Origin: Bipolaris cookei | Taxonomy: Eukaryota > Ascomycota > Dothideomycetes > Pleosporales > Pleosporaceae | Length of the DNA stretch: 64,000 bases | Assembly: GCA_002286855.1 (NCBI GenBank) | Contig: NRSV01000003.1 | Span: 421,159 to 485,158, forward strand | Direction: 5' to 3' | Part shown: positions 34,873 to 44,756 of the stretch, piece after piece | How the letters are laid out: every line of letters starts with the position of its first letter | How positions within the stretch are numbered: the first letter of the stretch is position 1 | Notes under the pieces: model-generated | The model's input: only the letters and a program-made list of their open reading frames with translations | The model's database searches: none | What the model was told of the DNA's origin: nothing | Translations under genes and position numbers: made by a program

Positions 34873-36839
34873 ATGGACGACAATGTCGAAATACCAGAAG
34901 AATCCATGCGACACATCGAGGCCCTGCTCGCAAGGCATCCTCCGCATTTGATTCAGCGAATGTTTTCACAGGCCCTAGAGTCACGTATGTAATTTTGTTC
35001 TTTGGCTGGCTCCTGTCCATGCGCTCACCGAGTTCAGGCCGCAATTCAACTGCCTCGTCATTCATGTCCACCAGCACCGTCAGCTCATCCGCCACCACTT
35101 CATCAGGCTCATCATGGCGCTCGCGACTGTCAATGACATCGACCTTTTCCTCGTCGAGCAGTAACAGCAACAGGCATTCTCCCATAGCCTCGTCATCTTC
35201 ATCGCGTTCCCAGCCAAAGCGACCGGAGCCACGCTCGTATCCAGTTGGATTAGACCCCACCCGCCCGGTGCCTGTTGCCATGTCTTCGGACACGGACAGT
35301 CCGCTTGACCTCAAGATTGAGCCAAGCAGCACACCAACAGACAATCTCAGTGTTGCATCTCCCGTCTTGTTTGCCGACGATGACAAGTCGCAAAGCCAAA
35401 CGGGCGAATCCTACATGTTCTGCACCTATTGTGCCGAGCAAAAGAACCAAAAGACTTTCAAGGCCAAGTCCGATTGGAAGAAGCACGAAATGAGAATGCA
35501 TGAAACAGGCGAAGATTGGCCATGCATTGTCAACGGCTGCAACCGTATTTTTGATCGGCAAAAGGACTTCATCAAGCATCATCAGCGCTATCACACCGGC
35601 CGACCCTTGCCATCGTTGACCGACATTGGCATCACCCTCCTCCCTCGACGGGTATTCGGCTGCGGTTTCGACAAATGCAAAGAGGTTAGCATCGGCTGGG
35701 ACGAGCGATGCGACCATGTGGCAAAACATATGAAGAACGGCGCGACAATAGACCAGTGGAAGTACTCAAATGTCATTCGGAATTTGATTCGGCAAGAAGC
35801 TCTCTACGATACTTGGAAGGAATTGATCTCCTGTTTGGACGAAAGCCTCCGAGAAAGCCGCTCACAGATCAGCTGGTGTCCTGACAACACGCGGATCCTC
35901 CGACAGAAGCTTCAATGCTGTGATCTCCGACCAAGCCGAGAAGAGGTTCTCATCACCGCTCTGAGCCTACGTTCTGACATGCAACTAGATCCGGTCGACC
36001 AACAGCTACCCCCAGGTTTTGTCACACCATCCAGGGACTCTGTACCAAATGTCGAAAAGTTATCACGTGAGCAGCGAATGCATGTTCTCATTGGAAATTC
36101 TGATCCACACGTTGCACGGGCTCGCCTTGCAACTGTAAATGCGGTATTGGTCCGCGCTATCAACTCCTTATCACATATACCCAGTTACGATTGCGCATCT
36201 TCTCCATTTATGGAGCCACAGTCGCCTGCTCGCGACAACACAAACCACCGTATCAGCTACATGGATGTGGATCCAGGAGATTACCTTGATGTAGCGCAAC
36301 CGGCTATACCCGATCTCCCACCGGCTATGACTACGGCCGCAATGCACACACCAAATACACACACCCCAATCATGAATCACAGTCAGCAAGCTCAAATGTA
36401 CTCTAATGAGTACATTGATCAGGCCAAGGCTACTCCTAACCCATTAGAGGCACTGTACCCGAATTATTTCGGCGGTGCACCTCAATTCGAAGAATCGCAG
36501 TACTACGACCGCCCATCATTTGGTCAGCTGATCACGAAACCCCTTCATAAGATTGGCAACCGGTTAGGCGCGTCTAGGAGCAGTTCCACTCAATCTAGAC
36601 CATCATCGAGTATGAACCAAACCATGGCAGACATGAACGCAGATTATCCTGTTGCAGTAATGGACATGCGGCACACACCTGAGCCGCAACAACAACAACA
36701 GCAGCAACCGCCTCATCTCCAAATGCAACACCAACATCTCCAACATCAACAGCATATCATGCACCACCAGCAACAATCATTTCGCCATTTGACACCCCAA
36801 ATGCATGACCAGTTGCACACGTATGCGACGCAGAATTAG
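34873..36839 (+). CDS. C2H2 zinc-finger protein with Gln/His-rich tail
   Basis: Two exons, 34873-34984 and 35038-36839, with a 53-nt intron (GTATGT to TTCAG), encode 637 residues. After a Ser-rich stretch (residues about 40-110) come two C2H2-type fingers: CTYCAEQ...HEMRMH near residue 164 and CIVNGCNRIFDRQKDFIKH near 198. A third, looser Cys/His cluster (FGCGFDKCKEVSIGWDERC, then HVAKHM) follows. The tail is rich in Gln and His with CAA/CAG runs at 36687-36708. Fungal proteins of this layout are annotated as possible transcription factors; targets are unknown. Confidence 0.85.
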
Positions 36840-38009
36840 AAGAAAAAAAATAAAAACAAAAAAGGACGTGTAATGATATGCCTCATATACGACTCACGCC
36901 CTACTCAACCTTTTCTTGCCTATACGTTTTTTTCTTTTTCTTTGTGTCGAACAGCGAGCATATAGAAGAGTGAGAGAAGCTCCTTTGGGCTTTTGGTTCT
37001 TTTTTTTCTTTTTCTTTGATACCCCCACCTACCCCACTGGTGTGCTTTTCTTTTCATGTTTTTTTTCGGAAGGGAAAAGCCACACGATCAGAATTATTAT
37101 AGAATTTTTCGTTTTATGTGTATTGCATGGTCGTTAGATTGCCGCCCCCCCCCCCCCGCGTCATTATCATCTGTTAAAAAGTTGATCACCATCACCATCA
37201 CAGTTGCATGCAGCTATTTTTCCTTTGTTTATCGTTTCAATTCTTCTGATGTATTTTAAGATTTCGGGATGGGGAGAAAGGCTGTCTTCGGACTTTGTGC
37301 GGGGCAACGTGTTTCTCTTTTTTTCGTCTGAGATGTATACCTGGGAGGACTTGAAGAGAGAACGAGAGAGAGAAAAATTTGGACGCCTCGTATCTTCTTT
37401 TTGGGCCTTTTGGTAGCTTAGCAACAAATCGAATACCCCCATATTCCACTCTTTAAAGCTCGTGTCTTGTCAGATCTTATGGTAACTGAGACAACGGGAC
37501 ATGCAGCTGGGCTCTAATTACAACACTCGAACTACCTACAGCGAAATAAACAGCTCTCATGTAAACAGGTATTTACGACTTGGACTTTCGAGAGTATATC
37601 CTAAGTTCCTAAATCAATACTACATCTTTTGTAAGGAAAACGATTGCTGTACCACCATGATAAATCTATAGCGATGGAAAGGGAGATAACGCCAGTTACT
37701 AGTGTTTACGGGATATCTAAGTTTTACGGCAAATACATACCTCGTTTAACGCGACAGTTGTATGTGCTGCATACAATAGCGATAGTGCGCCGGCCCCTTG
37801 GTCTAACTTTGGTATAGGAATATCAACGTGAAGGAGTTGTGCTGCGATTTTACATAGTATGAGTGGACATTTCTCTAGGTTCTGGTATAGATCGAATCAA
37901 TTAATTCTTGTGAGTGTGGAATTGTGTGATTTTGTGGTGAAGTTGTGATGTGGGATTGATAGGGTAGTAATCGAGCTGAAGACGATTCGGATGAATGAGT
38001 TAGAAGTAC
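36840..38009. other. Intergenic, left flank of the NLR island
   Basis: Contains T-rich stretches and a run of about 13 C at 37145-37157. No gene recognised. Confidence 0.45.
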
Positions 38010-38581
38010 TAATGTCCATCCCTACGTGCCGGGACGCACGGTGTAATGGGATACTTTTTATTCCAGAAGCTCAGAATATCCCGAGCGCGCTTGTATTAAG
38101 ATAAATGCAATGCGCATTCATTTTACAGCTCTTGTTCTCCTAGCACATCGGCCTCCGACGCAGAAAAGCGCATTGTTGACTACGCTGCCGCTCGTTCTAT
38201 CAACGCCGTCCATCGACTATCCTCTAATACCTCCTTTGTTTGTTCGCGACGACCAACATTTATAGAAAGCTCGGTGGGCCAAGGGAGAAGCTAAGATGGC
38301 AGAATTTAAGACTGTAGCCTCGAAATGTTTATATAAGGCGGGGAAGTACGCATCCCGGCAGTTTCTCCTCGCTGGCGACAAGATCGTCAAAACGCGTTGA
38401 ACTGGCCGTGCGACTTTAGCGGCATTCAGTGGGAGCAGTACGGAGGAGCCTTTCAAAAGTCCTTGCCCACCTTGGCGAGCAGTGGTATCTAGTCACAATC
38501 CAAATTCGGAAGCTTCTCCGAGCTAAAGCGGCGATTTTCTTCAACTTCGCCATTAGCTATTTCATCTTTAATACTTTTACT

Positions 38582-40100
38582 ATGGCGCCTTACGATATTG
38601 CTACTCCTGCTCTTGTTGTTACTTTAAAGGCTACAGCCAAGTTAAATTATGAGATCACCTGCTTAACTGGAATCCCGAAGCGTACGATTAATGATGTATT
38701 CGATCGAGCTGTTAAGCGCGATTTTAATCCCTGCCAGCGTCCAATTGAGATCCAGAGTAAGTATCTTGAAGACGCTTCTCGATCAGGCCGCCCGTCAAAG
38801 CAGAAAGAGCTGTCAGAGAGAGTAGTGTATAGCGTACGCACTGATCGCTATAGCCGAGAAAATTCTCGCGCTGGCATAGCTGGTGCGCTCAGCCAGGAGG
38901 GATACAGCATCTCAGGTATTACAGTATGGCTGATCCCAAGGAAAGCAGGCTACAGAAAGACAAAGCCGACGAGGAAGCCTGGATTGACGAAGAAGATGAG
39001 GGAAGATTGGCGTAGGTGGTGCCTAGGACATAAAGATTAGACAATTGAAGACTGGAAGAACGTTATCTGGTCTGATGAGATGTCTGTTGTCTTGAATCAT
39101 AGACGCGGAGGCTATCACGTATGGAGACAGGTCAATGAGGCTCTCTTCCGCAGCTGTATTCATGAGAGGTAGAAAGGCTATAGCGAATTCATGTTCTGGG
39201 GCTGCTTCTCATACGACCGGAAAGCCCCCTGTCACTGCTGGTTACCAGAGACTAAGAAAAAGAAGGGGGTAACTACTGCTCGAATCGATGAGCTCAACAA
39301 AGAGCTTGAGCCAATCATGAGAGCTAAGTGGGAGCTTGAGACAGGCATGTATCGGCTTGACCTACGAGGCAAGCGTGACATTAAGCCTTCTTGGAAATGG
39401 GATGCAAAGAATGAAAAGATAAGTCGAACTATAGGCTCAGGTATTGACTGGTATCGATATCAGACGTCTATCTTACTGCCAAAGCTTATTCCTTTTACAA
39501 AGTTCTGTAAGGCTCAGCTTCCTCAAACAGTTGTCCAAGAAGATAAGGCGCCTTCCCACAATCACTATGTCTAGGAGCATATATACAACCTACATGTTGA
39601 GAATATATGGGTTCAGTCCAGGGTGGAAGGTTCTTGGGGGTTACATGATATCCCGTTGTGGCAGGCACTGCCCAGTTGGTCATAGCTCCAACCACAACAG
39701 TGTGAGAATAGTAGATTGATACACGATAGTCAAGACAATACGTTGTAGCCACCCCATTTTGTCCCTCCTCCTACTCTGTTATCTATGGTAGTCATACTAC
39801 CAAAGGTACCTTGTTCCAACACTGCATTATATTAAGAGGCTCCTCTGGTGTGACAACTCGCCCGATCTAAATGCTATTGAGCCGTGCTGGGCGTGGATGA
39901 AGAAGATTACTACAAAAAAAGGTGCACCAAATAATAGAGGAGAGGTTATCCGTGCATGGGAGCAGTGCTGGAGAAATCTGCCTCGAGAGAAGATCCAGGC
40001 GTGTATTGAGCGTATTATAGTTTATATCCGAGAGATTATTAGGCTAGAAAGTGGTAACGAGTATCAGGAGGACAGGAATGTGCGTAGACTTGGAGAATAA
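38582..40100 (+). pseudogene. Tc1-like (DD34E) transposase, broken
   Basis: Starts at ATG 38582 (MAPYDIATPALVVTLKA) and is open to a TAG at 39038, then has further stops (HER*KGYS, HYV*EH). Domains: helix-turn-helix LTGIPKRTINDVFDRA, RSGRPSK, WSDEMSVV with the first Asp, QEDKAPSHNHY with the second, and SPDLNAIEPCWAWMKK with the Glu. A solo LTR splits the segment between the second Asp and the Glu. It is the least decayed of the three copies. Confidence 0.9.
39595..39821. mobile_element. Solo LTR of a retrotransposon
   Basis: A 227-bp insert begins TGTTGAGAATATA and ends TTCCAACA, so the ends form the TGTTG/CAACA inverted pair usual for LTRs. It is flanked by CTACA (39590-39594) and CTGCA (39822-39826), a 5-bp duplication with one mismatch. 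Removing it restores the transposase frame around IYNLHDIKRLLWC-like sequence seen in the sister copies. No internal retrotransposon genes are present. Confidence 0.85.
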
Positions 40101-40290
40101 GACTACAGTATATCGGAGAAGCTTCCGAATTTGGATCGTGGCTGATACTACTGCTCGCCAAGGTGGGCAAGGACTTTTGAAAGGCTCCTCAATAGCGTGA
40201 TGAGATATCTGCGAGGGGTTGCGTGCTGTGGCTGAGAGCTGCGGCTCCCACTAGTCGCCTGACCTTAGACAGCTCTTATTCCTGGGCCGC

Positions 40291-40676
40291 GAAGGCAGCC
40301 GTTTTCTGTTTCCTCAGTCGTGCCCGCTCCCATCGCGTAGAGCCAGGCGAGACGCTACAACAATAACTTTTGTAGATTAGCTATGCTTACGAGCGTCTTA
40401 CCTATATATACAACCTTCTAACATGATTTTACAAAGCGAATACTACCTCAGCGCAGGTAGTGAGGCGAGGCATTGCAGGACGCTGGGCGCTTAACACAGC
40501 TAGCAGCACCTTCAGCCTAGTTGCACGCACTGCCTCACCAGGCCGCCTCCTCTGCATCGTCGCAAACATGTCATTCACTCTTGCTAACACTCTACTCTCA
40601 CTAGTTCATCACCAGTTCATCATTAAAGCCGCTCACCCCACTACTCCCTTAGACTGCAATCCGAACTACAAGCGCT
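40291..40676. promoter_or_regulatory. Upstream region of the NLR gene
   Basis: About 390 bp between the inner end of the left arm and the NLR start codon. A TATATATA-like stretch at about 40402-40409 could serve in the core promoter, though it is some 270 nt from the ATG. Confidence 0.35.
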
Positions 40677-43568
40677 ATGCGGCTTCTCCATTTTAACGCA
40701 TTGGGCAAACTGATCTTGACAGACTTTCGCGGCAAGCCGATCCCACCCTACGCCATCCTATCGCACCGATGGGGCGGCTCCGAGATCCTTATTGAGAATG
40801 TATTGAATGGAGACTACAAAGGGAAAGAAGAAGGCTACCAGAAGCTACGGTTCTGTGCCGAACAAGCAGCTCAGGACAGGCTGCAGTACTTCTGGATCGA
40901 CACATGCTGCATCGATAAATGGGACAACAACGAGCTCTCGAAGTCGATCAACTCGATGTTTCAGTGGTACCGGAACGCAGCTCGATGTTACGTCTTTCTG
41001 TCGGATGTCTCGCTACCTGCTACTGCAGACACGCCCCAACGCAGCGACTGGGAGGTATCGTTCCGGAAGAACGAATGGTTTACTCGAGGCTGGACGCTCC
41101 AAGAGCTAGTCGCGCCAGTGTCAGTCGAGTTCTTCTCGCGTGAAGGACAGCGTATAGGCGACAAAGTGTCACTTGATCGACTACTGCACGATATTACCGA
41201 GATCCCACTCGCCGCGCTGCAAAACTGTCCTTTAGGCCAGTTTAGTATATCCGAGCGAATGCGATGGGCTGAACGTCGCAGAACAACCGAAGAAGAAGAC
41301 ATTGTATATTGCCTACTTGGAGTTCTTGGCGTCGCTTTGCCTACGACGTACGGAGAAGGAAAGGAGAGCGCATTGAGTCGGCTGCAAGCTGAAATCGAGG
41401 AAGCTGGCAGCGCGCCGTCAATTATTCCCTTCTCACGAAACCAGTCTTTTGTGGGCCGCGAACTACAGCTTACAGAGTTAGAAGCGAAGCTCTTCAGCAA
41501 TAAGCAGACTACCACCACGATAGCAATTGTTGGCCCTGGTGGAACAGGCAAATCACAGCTCGCACTCGAGGCTGCCTTCAGAATAAGGCAGAACAGCAGA
41601 AGCTGCTCAATTTTCTGGATGGACGCGAGCGACAGAGACAGCCTCTACCGATCTTACGCAAATATTGCGCAGAAGCTTAGTATTCCTGGGTGTGACGATG
41701 ACCAGACAGACACAAAGCAGGTCATAAAACGCTGTGTGGCAACAATAAGTTCGCGACAGTGTTTGCTGGTTTTCGATAACGTGGAGCGCACTGCCGTATG
41801 GCCGAATGGCTTGCCTACGACCGAAGCTACTAGTACAGACTTGGCCGAATTTCTGCCGCACTCTAAGCTATGTTCTGTCATTTTCACAACAACAGAGAGT
41901 AATATAGCTGAAGCGCTTGCTCCACAGAATGTCACAGTGCTGCAGGAGTTAACGCCAGACACGGCGCTGAGGATGTTACAAAACCGCGTGGCAACACCGT
42001 TTTCGAACACTGAGCAACAGGTTGCCATGCACTTGCTGAAAGAGCTATTGTACCTGCCTTTGGCAATCGCACAAGCGGCAGCGTGCATAAACGCTAATAG
42101 CATGACCGTGCAGAAGTACCAAGCACAGCTAGACCAGCACAAAGACGCAGCTCTTAAGTACAGTGATAACTTATCTAAAGGCGAGCAGTGGGAATGTGGT
42201 CTGAGAAAGGCTGTAGCTGCTACACTATCTCTCTCCATAAGCCAATTCTACAACAGCGATGCAGTAGCTATAGACTATCTTTTTATTGCTGCATGCGTGG
42301 ATCGAAAGGACATCTCGCTCGATCTTCTAGAGGCAGCTTCACCGCGGGTCCGTGAAGATGCCGTTAAGGTACTTGACAAATATGCGCTCGTCACCAGACG
42401 ACCTGCTAAATCAGCACTAGACGTCCATCGAATGGTGCATGATGCCCTACGTATGAGACTACAAGCTCAGGGACAGCTCCGACAATGGAATCAACGCGCT
42501 ATCACAAAGCTGGTTGAAGTATTTCCGAACAGCGATCATAGTAACAGAAGCAAGTGGAGGCGCTTGCTTCCGCATGCTTTATTCACTCTGCCACATAGTC
42601 AGACAGAAGATAGCGACGAAGAGAGATTAGATCTTGCACAGAAATGTGCTACGAGTCTGTACAATGATGGGAGATATAAGGAAGCGAAAGAGCTAGATGT
42701 GCAAGTGATGCAGACGAGGAAGAGAGTACTTGGCGACGAGCATCCTGCCACGCTGACCGGCATGGCCAACCTAGCGTCGACGTATAGAAACCAAGGGCGG
42801 TGGAAAGAGGCTGAAGAGCTGGAGGTGCAAGTGATGCAGACGACGAAGAGAGTGCTTGGCGACGAGCATCCTGCCATGCTGACCAGCATAGCCAACCTAG
42901 CGTCGACATACTGGAACCAAGGGCGGTGGAAGGAGGCTGAAGAGCTGGGTTTGCAAGTGATGCAGACGATGAAGAGAGTGCTTGGTGACGAGCATCCTGA
43001 TACGCTGACCAGCATGGCCAACCTAGCGTCGACGTATAGAAACCAAGGGCGGTGGAAAGAGGCTGAAGAGCTGGAGGTGCAGGTAATGCAGATGACGAAG
43101 AGAGTGCTTGGTGACGAGCATCCTGCCACGCTGACTATCATAGCCAACCTAGCGTCGACGTATAGAAACCAAGGGCGGTGGAAAGAGGCTGAAGAGCTAG
43201 ATGTGCAAGTGATGCAGACGACGAAGAGAGTGCTTGGCGACGAGCATCCTGCCACGCTGACCAGCATGGCCAACCTAGCGTCGACATACTGGAACCAAGG
43301 GCGGTGGAAAGAGGCTGAAGAGCTGGAGGTGCAAGTGATGCAGACGAGGAAGAGAGTGCTTGGTGACGAGCATCCTGATACGCTGACTAGCATGAATAAT
43401 CTCGCCTTCACGTTGCAGTCGCAAGCTCGCCGCGAAGAGGCCCTTACAATGATGGAAACATGCTTCCAATTGCGTCAGCAGGTTTTTGGCGAGCAGCACT
43501 ATGATACCCAGTTGTCACTTGACACGCTGAACAGCTGGCGAGTGGATTGTAGTAAGGAAAACCTATAA
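40677..43568 (+). CDS. HET / NB-ARC / TPR NLR-type protein
   Basis: An intact single-exon frame of 963 residues. The N-terminal HET domain (about residues 24-170) has PYAILSHRWGG, YFWIDTCCIDKWDNNELS and WFTRGWTLQELVAP. An NB-ARC-type NTPase follows, with P-loop GPGGTGKSQLAL near residue 285, a Walker B-like LLVFDNVE, and sensor-like FTTTES. The C-terminus is a TPR array of six near-identical 42-residue units plus degenerate caps. This is the layout of fungal NOD-like receptors; HET domains trigger cell death in incompatibility between strains, and the repeats are thought to recognise the ligand. Expression and partner are unknown. It is the only intact gene in the inverted-repeat island. Confidence 0.93.
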   Translation: MRLLHFNALGKLILTDFRGKPIPPYAILSHRWGGSEILIENVLNGDYKGKEEGYQKLRFCAEQAAQDRLQYFWIDTCCIDKWDNNELSKSINSMFQWYRNAARCYVFLSDVSLPATADTPQRSDWEVSFRKNEWFTRGWTLQELVAPVSVEFFSREGQRIGDKVSLDRLLHDITEIPLAALQNCPLGQFSISERMRWAERRRTTEEEDIVYCLLGVLGVALPTTYGEGKESALSRLQAEIEEAGSAPSIIPFSRNQSFVGRELQLTELEAKLFSNKQTTTTIAIVGPGGTGKSQLALEAAFRIRQNSRSCSIFWMDASDRDSLYRSYANIAQKLSIPGCDDDQTDTKQVIKRCVATISSRQCLLVFDNVERTAVWPNGLPTTEATSTDLAEFLPHSKLCSVIFTTTESNIAEALAPQNVTVLQELTPDTALRMLQNRVATPFSNTEQQVAMHLLKELLYLPLAIAQAAACINANSMTVQKYQAQLDQHKDAALKYSDNLSKGEQWECGLRKAVAATLSLSISQFYNSDAVAIDYLFIAACVDRKDISLDLLEAASPRVREDAVKVLDKYALVTRRPAKSALDVHRMVHDALRMRLQAQGQLRQWNQRAITKLVEVFPNSDHSNRSKWRRLLPHALFTLPHSQTEDSDEERLDLAQKCATSLYNDGRYKEAKELDVQVMQTRKRVLGDEHPATLTGMANLASTYRNQGRWKEAEELEVQVMQTTKRVLGDEHPAMLTSIANLASTYWNQGRWKEAEELGLQVMQTMKRVLGDEHPDTLTSMANLASTYRNQGRWKEAEELEVQVMQMTKRVLGDEHPATLTIIANLASTYRNQGRWKEAEELDVQVMQTTKRVLGDEHPATLTSMANLASTYWNQGRWKEAEELEVQVMQTRKRVLGDEHPDTLTSMNNLAFTLQSQARREEALTMMETCFQLRQQVFGEQHYDTQLSLDTLNSWRVDCSKENL
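42693..43448 (+). repeat. Six tandem 126-bp units coding the TPR array
   Basis: Each unit encodes 42 residues with the core KRVLGDEHP and ANLASTY-NQGRWKEAEE. Units 1-5 are almost identical in DNA and protein; unit 6 is diverged in its second half. Variation is limited to a few positions: unit residues 2-3, 8-9, 19, 23-24 and 32 (Arg or Trp). Confidence 0.93.
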
Positions 43569-43935
43569 ATTTCTCTTCGTATGTGATATAGATTTTAAAG
43601 CTACATGCCGTAACTTATCTAAATTATAGTTAGTAACACGGAGTACTTAATCTTACCAACTCCATATGTCTCGTAAAGAGTGTTTATCCACTCTATACAA
43701 CAAATCTATGCAGCGTGACAACGTACCTTACTCATGCTAGAAGTAGGTATCTATTATAACTGTCTACAAACCGGGAATAAAAGCTACCTAAAGCAAGAAT
43801 CTCCGTGTCAGAGTCCTCAGTCACAGCGCGCACAATAAGACTCGCAGACAACTCAGCACGCTACTGTTGCACAATGTCGCTTAGGACGCACTGCCGATCA
43901 CATACGTTTTCGACGATCTTGACGTCCGCGCAGAG

Positions 43936-44756
43936 TGAGTGAGTGAATGAGTGAGTTGTATTTAACGTCTATATATAAAGCCTCCCTTGGGGCATGTAGA
44001 CGGGCTATGCCTATGGCTTGCCGTAATATACCTAAGATACCTATTCTTATTTACATAATTGTAGTAGTCTAATAGTGGTCGTTCCGCCTGTTGATCGCTA
44101 CTAAAATGATTGTGCAGTAGGTGTGTATCTGCCTTTAGTTATCGTAGCTGATGCTTACTAAAGAGTGTGTAGTATAGAGGACATAGGAAAGAGAAGGGGA
44201 GAGAAGGGGAGAGAAGAGAAGGGGAGAGAAGAGAAGGGGAGAGAAGAGAGGGGGAGAGAAGATAGGAAGATAGGAAAAGTCTTACAAGTATAGGCTCTAG
44301 TGAGGCCTACATATTGTGCTATAGAAACCTGTGACTTCTAGGAAAGCGGCAAAGTCCTCTGGCTCTTCCCAGAGCGTCTGAAGGTACTTAGTTGCTTCGT
44401 TAGATGTCCTAGGTGGTGCTGATGGTCGTCTTGGCTATCGCCGGAAGACGTTTGCTGTTGTGGTTTTCCGGCATAGTGCGATGTGCAAGGGAGTCTTTGG
44501 GCGCCCGCAGGAGCACTTCAGAGTCGCGTTGTCATGGTGGAACTTCTGGTGGTACCATGCAAAGTCTCCATGGCTTGCTCGGATTGCTAGCAGTCTTGCT
44601 AGGGTCCGGCGTGTCAGCTCTAGCTCCTGGGGTGGTCGGGTGGGTTAGTACGGTAGCTTCCACTGTGTGTACCAGTTGGAAAGCTTGCTCTTTGCGCTAT
44701 TTCACCAAGCTGCTCTAGCTGTGGCTAGTTGTGCTTTCCTGATCGTGCGTATCCCA
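43936..44756 (-). mobile_element. 5'-truncated Tad1-like LINE
   Basis: A 14-bp target duplication with one mismatch (43922-43935 and 44757-44770) bounds the insert. On the minus strand it begins within the end of ORF2: LARLLAIRASHGDFAWYH, then the Cys-His motif CSCGRPKTPLHIALC, a TAG, and WEEPEDFAAFLEVTGFY. This C-terminal pattern is typical of fungal Tad1-clade elements. A long 3' untranslated region follows and ends in a simple-sequence tail (ACTC/ATTC repeats at 43936-43958). Confidence 0.88.
44186..44272. repeat. Purine-rich minisatellite
   Basis: Irregular tandem copies of GAGAAGGGGA and GAGAAGA units within the 3' untranslated part of the LINE fragment. Confidence 0.8.

Larger units (their letters stand above)
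38441..40192 (+). mobile_element. Tc1-like DNA transposon, copy 3, with nested solo LTR
   Basis: TA duplications at 38439-38440 and 40193-40194. Terminal inverted repeats extend about 80 bp (38441-38524, about 40110-40192) with scattered mismatches; the right tip is altered (CAA in place of CCG). The element lies in the left arm of the long inverted repeat. Without the solo LTR it is about 1520 bp. Confidence 0.92.
38010..40290 (+). repeat. Left arm of the long inverted repeat (interrupted by Tc1-like copy 3)
   Basis: Arm sequence is 38010-38440 plus 40195 to about 40290. It matches the reverse complement of the right arm, for instance 18 identical bases at 38350-38367 against 44768-44785. 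Across the Tc1 insertion the arm reads GAGCAG-TA-GCGTGATGAG, and the right arm shows the uninterrupted form CAACAGTAGCGTGCTGAG. The arm contains no open gene. Confidence 0.75.

Noticed and set aside
38441..40192. Tc1-like copy 3 as the agent that moves the NLR gene
   Set aside because: It lies wholly in the left arm, has its own TA duplication and ends, and the right arm shows the site before insertion, so it came later and does not enclose the gene.
42599..43411. 270-residue open frame antisense to the NLR repeats
   Set aside because: It mirrors the 126-bp tandem repeat; any open codon pattern in one unit is copied six times. It has no start context or independent motif.
43936..43965. Short tandem repeats as a CRISPR-like array
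   Set aside because: They are the simple-sequence tail of a LINE in a eukaryotic genome.
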